From Pseudomonadota bacterium (GTDB taxonomy: Bacteria; Bdellovibrionota; Bdellovibrionia; Bdellovibrionales; JAEYZS01): 8,150 nt of DNA. The notes below the pieces were generated by a model. It had not been told where the DNA came from. It saw only the letters and a program-made list of their open reading frames with translations, and ran no database searches. The stretch's first letter is position 1. Every line of letters begins with the position of its first letter. The DNA is taken from assembly GCA_023427925.1 (NCBI GenBank), contig JAEYZS010000076.1, forward strand, positions 1 through 8,150. The letters are read 5' to 3'. The translations under genes were made by a program, and so were the position numbers. Positions 6,091 through 8,150 of this stretch are shown here, piece by piece.

Positions 6091-7158
6091 TTACAGTCCC
6101 GCTTTTCTAAGCATATTGTTTAAATCATCTGGATCCGGGCTTGCTTCAAACCCGACCTTCATATCGATCTTTCTACGAATCATGAGATTCATTAGACACT
6201 GATTCATAGTGATCATTCCAGATGTCGCCTGCCCCACTTGCATCATACCGTGAAGCTGATAGTACTTCCCTTCACGAATTAAGGCCTTAATTCCCGACGT
6301 TGGCATCAACAGTTCATACGCAAGAACGAGTTTTCCGTCTAAGCCGGGCAGAAGCTGTTGCGAAAGTATGCATTGGAGTACAGAGCTTAATTGGTTCAAA
6401 GTGATTTCTCTTCGGCCTTCATCAAACATTGCAACAATACGGCTAATAGTATCAGGAGCAGAATTCGTATGGAGTGTTGCAAATACCAAGTGACCTGTCT
6501 CAGAAACTTTGAGAGCAATTTCTGCTGTTTCTCTGTCTCTCATCTCCCCGACAAGACAGTAATCCGGATCTTGACGGAGAACATATTTCATCGCAGTTTC
6601 AAAATCCTCTGTATCCAATCCTACTTCTCTTTGATTTACGATACACTTTTTATGTGAGTGAACATATTCAATAGGATCTTCAATGGTAACGATGTGAGAC
6701 TGCTTTTCTTCATTGATTTTATCAAGAAGCGAAGCAATCGTTGTCGATTTACCTGAGCCTGTAGCACCTGTCACCAATACAAGTCCATTCGATTTATTTG
6801 TGAGCTCTTGAACAATAGTCGGTAGCCCCAATGTCGTAAAATGAGGAATATCTTCTGGAATTCTCCTGATGGCAGCAGAGACTACGCCTCTTTGTCTAAA
6901 GACATTCACACGAAAACGACCGAGACCGTTTACGCCAAAACCAAAATCGACTTCGTTTCTTTTATCAAAAAGCTTTCTGTGCTTCTCTGTCATAAGAGAA
7001 AGACAGATATTGCTTGCCTGTTGAGGCGTGAGTGGTTCAGTTGCTCTTTGGTATAGATTTCCATTGATTCTCACCATGGGCGGTGATCCCGCAACGATAT
7101 GTAGATCCGTTCCGTTGTCTTTTACCACTGTTTCCAAAAGCTCTTTTAAACTCTTCAT
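6091..7158 (-). CDS. pilT: Pilus retraction ATPase PilT
   Basis: 355-residue hexameric ATPase that powers pilin removal and so twitching motility. The N-terminal PAS-like domain begins with LKELLETVV and DLHIVAG, as in other PilT. Motifs, numbered from this ATG: Walker A GATGSGKST (131-139), Asp box VTIEDPIEY (157-165), Walker B CLVGEMRD with catalytic Glu205, His box TGHLVFATLHTN (221-232), and LIREGK (293-298), matching the C-terminal AIRNLIRE motif specific to PilT and needed for retraction. The residues before Walker B read PDYCLVGE, where many PilT have PDVILVGE. The ATG at 7158 was preferred because it aligns with the family N-terminus and has AGAGA and GGA upstream; an in-frame TTG at 7167 would add three residues. 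It lies 40 nt after pilB. PilU is a less likely identity because of the position beside pilB and pilC. Confidence 0.95.
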   Translation of the reverse strand: MKSLKELLETVVKDNGTDLHIVAGSPPMVRINGNLYQRATEPLTPQQASNICLSLMTEKHRKLFDKRNEVDFGFGVNGLGRFRVNVFRQRGVVSAAIRRIPEDIPHFTTLGLPTIVQELTNKSNGLVLVTGATGSGKSTTIASLLDKINEEKQSHIVTIEDPIEYVHSHKKCIVNQREVGLDTEDFETAMKYVLRQDPDYCLVGEMRDRETAEIALKVSETGHLVFATLHTNSAPDTISRIVAMFDEGRREITLNQLSSVLQCILSQQLLPGLDGKLVLAYELLMPTSGIKALIREGKYYQLHGMMQVGQATSGMITMNQCLMNLMIRRKIDMKVGFEASPDPDDLNNMLRKAGL

Positions 7159-7198
7159 GTTGTCCAATCTCTAGCTGTTTCGCTTTATACAATTCGAA

Positions 7199-8150
7199 CT
7201 AATCTTTAACAGTTACAGCTAACACTTCTTCAATTGTTGTGATTCCCGCTTTAACTTTGTTGAGTGCACTTCTTCTAAGAGACTTCATTCCATTTTTAAT
7301 GGCCGCTTGCTTGAGGAGAAGCGGATCTACCTTTTGAAAAATTAAAGTTTTAATTTCATCATTGAATTCTAGAATTTCATAAATTGAAATACGTCCAGAA
7401 TAACCGGTCTCATTACATCTCTCACAACCTTCACCTTTCATCACTTCAAAGGTTCCGATTTCGTCTTCTCTAAAACCAACATCAAGCAAAGCTTGAGCAT
7501 CCATGTGAATTGAGGTTTTACAGTAGTTACAGATTTTTTTAACGAGACGTTGAGCCACAACGAGATTCACAGCAGATGTGACCAAGAATGGTTCGACTCC
7601 CATATTGATCAAACGATTTACAGTGGCAGGAGCATCGTTAGTATGGAGTGTACTAACAACCAAGTGACCTGTTAAAGCGGCTTTAAATGCAATCTCTGCA
7701 GTCTCATAGTCACGAATCTCACCCACCATAATGATATCTGGATCTTGACGAAGAAAAGATCTCAGCGCCGCTGAAAACGTAAGATCAATATCTTTATTCA
7801 TTTGAACTTGGTTAATCCCTTCTAAGTTAAATTCCACAGGATCTTCAGCAGTAGAAATATTCACGTCGGGCTGGTTTAAGTCTGCAAGTGCCGAGTAAAT
7901 AGTTGTTGTCTTACCGGATCCTGTAGGGCCCGTGATCAATAGGATACCATTAGGAGAGTAAAGTGCCTTTTTGAACTTAACGAGATCATCCTCTTCAAAA
8001 CCCAGTTTTGTTAAATCCAATTGCAAGTTAGATTTATCTAGAATCCTCAGTACAACTTTTTCGCCAAAGAGGGTTGGGAGAATGCTCACACGAAAATCAA
8101 CTTCTTTGTTATCTTTAGTTTTGATTTTTAAACGCCCATCTTGGGGCCGT
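7199..8150 (-). CDS. pilB: Pilus extension ATPase PilB, C-terminal part (start outside the window)
   Basis: The last 316 residues of PilB, the hexameric ATPase that powers pilus extension. The frame is open to the right edge and begins RPQDGRLKIK, so the N-terminal MshEN-type region and roughly 250 residues lie outside. A GTG at 8089 is internal, not a start: the codons before it read VDFR, continuing the family motif VDFR-S-LPT--GEK. Numbered on this fragment: Walker A GPTGSGKT (74-81), Asp box STAEDPVEF (99-107), Walker B DIIMVGE (138-144), His box TGHLVVSTLHTND (160-172), and the zinc tetracysteine motif C207-x2-C210 with C242-x2-C245, present in PilB/GspE but absent from PilT. The C-terminal GITTIEEVLAVT is standard. 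GspE of type II secretion is similar, but pilT and pilC follow directly. Confidence 0.95.
   Translation of the reverse strand, partial: RPQDGRLKIKTKDNKEVDFRVSILPTLFGEKVVLRILDKSNLQLDLTKLGFEEDDLVKFKKALYSPNGILLITGPTGSGKTTTIYSALADLNQPDVNISTAEDPVEFNLEGINQVQMNKDIDLTFSAALRSFLRQDPDIIMVGEIRDYETAEIAFKAALTGHLVVSTLHTNDAPATVNRLINMGVEPFLVTSAVNLVVAQRLVKKICNYCKTSIHMDAQALLDVGFREDEIGTFEVMKGEGCERCNETGYSGRISIYEILEFNDEIKTLIFQKVDPLLLKQAAIKNGMKSLRRSALNKVKAGITTIEEVLAVTVKD

Noticed and set aside
6391..6657. Plus-strand open frame opposite pilT
   Set aside because: It lies fully antisense to the conserved ATPase core of pilT, and its sequence has no recognisable domain. Other plus-strand frames inside pilA, pilS, pilC and pilT were dismissed for the same reason.
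6420..7780. Similar DNA segments in pilT and pilB as a possible duplication or repeat
   Set aside because: The likeness is confined to shared ATPase motifs (Walker B and His boxes), as expected for ancient paralogues, and is not a recent repeat.

Overview
The window carries a type IV pilus (T4P) operon followed by one small membrane-anchored protein gene. Every gene I can support lies on the minus strand, so transcription runs from the right edge to the left. In transcriptional order they are: pilB (extension ATPase, 5' part outside the window), pilT (retraction ATPase), pilC (inner-membrane platform), pilS (membrane sensor kinase), pilR (sigma54-type response regulator), pilA (major pilin), and a TPR-like membrane-anchored protein of unknown function. 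The order pilB-T-C-S-R-A is, to my knowledge, typical of Myxococcota, Bdellovibrionota and related former Deltaproteobacteria. The AT-leaning composition and the style of the pilin and of PilT suggest a Bdellovibrio/Bacteriovorax-like organism. That placement is inference, because no rRNA or lineage marker is present.

Right part (3357-8150): pilB, pilT, pilC and pilS are tightly packed. The pilB-pilT gap is 40 nt, the pilT-pilC gap is 5 nt, and pilC/pilS overlap by 4 nt at ATGA. No internal terminator is visible, so they look like one transcript. pilR (1908-3317) follows pilS after 39 nt. Together these genes encode the motor (PilB pushes, PilT pulls, PilC couples both to the pilin pool) and its two-component control (PilS to PilR).

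Middle (1636-1907): a 272-nt non-coding gap separates pilR from pilA. It holds a strong imperfect inverted repeat (1815-1841) and two weak sigma70-like promoter candidates. It holds no sigma54 -24/-12 element with correct spacing, although PilR has every feature of a sigma54 activator. pilA (1027-1635) has a textbook prepilin signal and a clear ribosome binding site. It ends at a very strong intrinsic terminator (970-1000).

Left part (1-955): immediately after the pilA terminator sits a good sigma70-type promoter (927-955). Its expected start site falls on the ATG of the TPR-like gene (219-920), suggesting a leaderless message transcribed separately from pilA. A weaker terminator candidate follows that gene. 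Positions 1-181 hold no gene I can support, apart from a doubtful frame running off the left edge after an A9 tract.

I see no mobile element, CRISPR array, RNA gene or defence system. Most of the window is a well-known system. The less-explained parts are the TPR-like gene with its promoter and the regulatory DNA between pilR and pilA.
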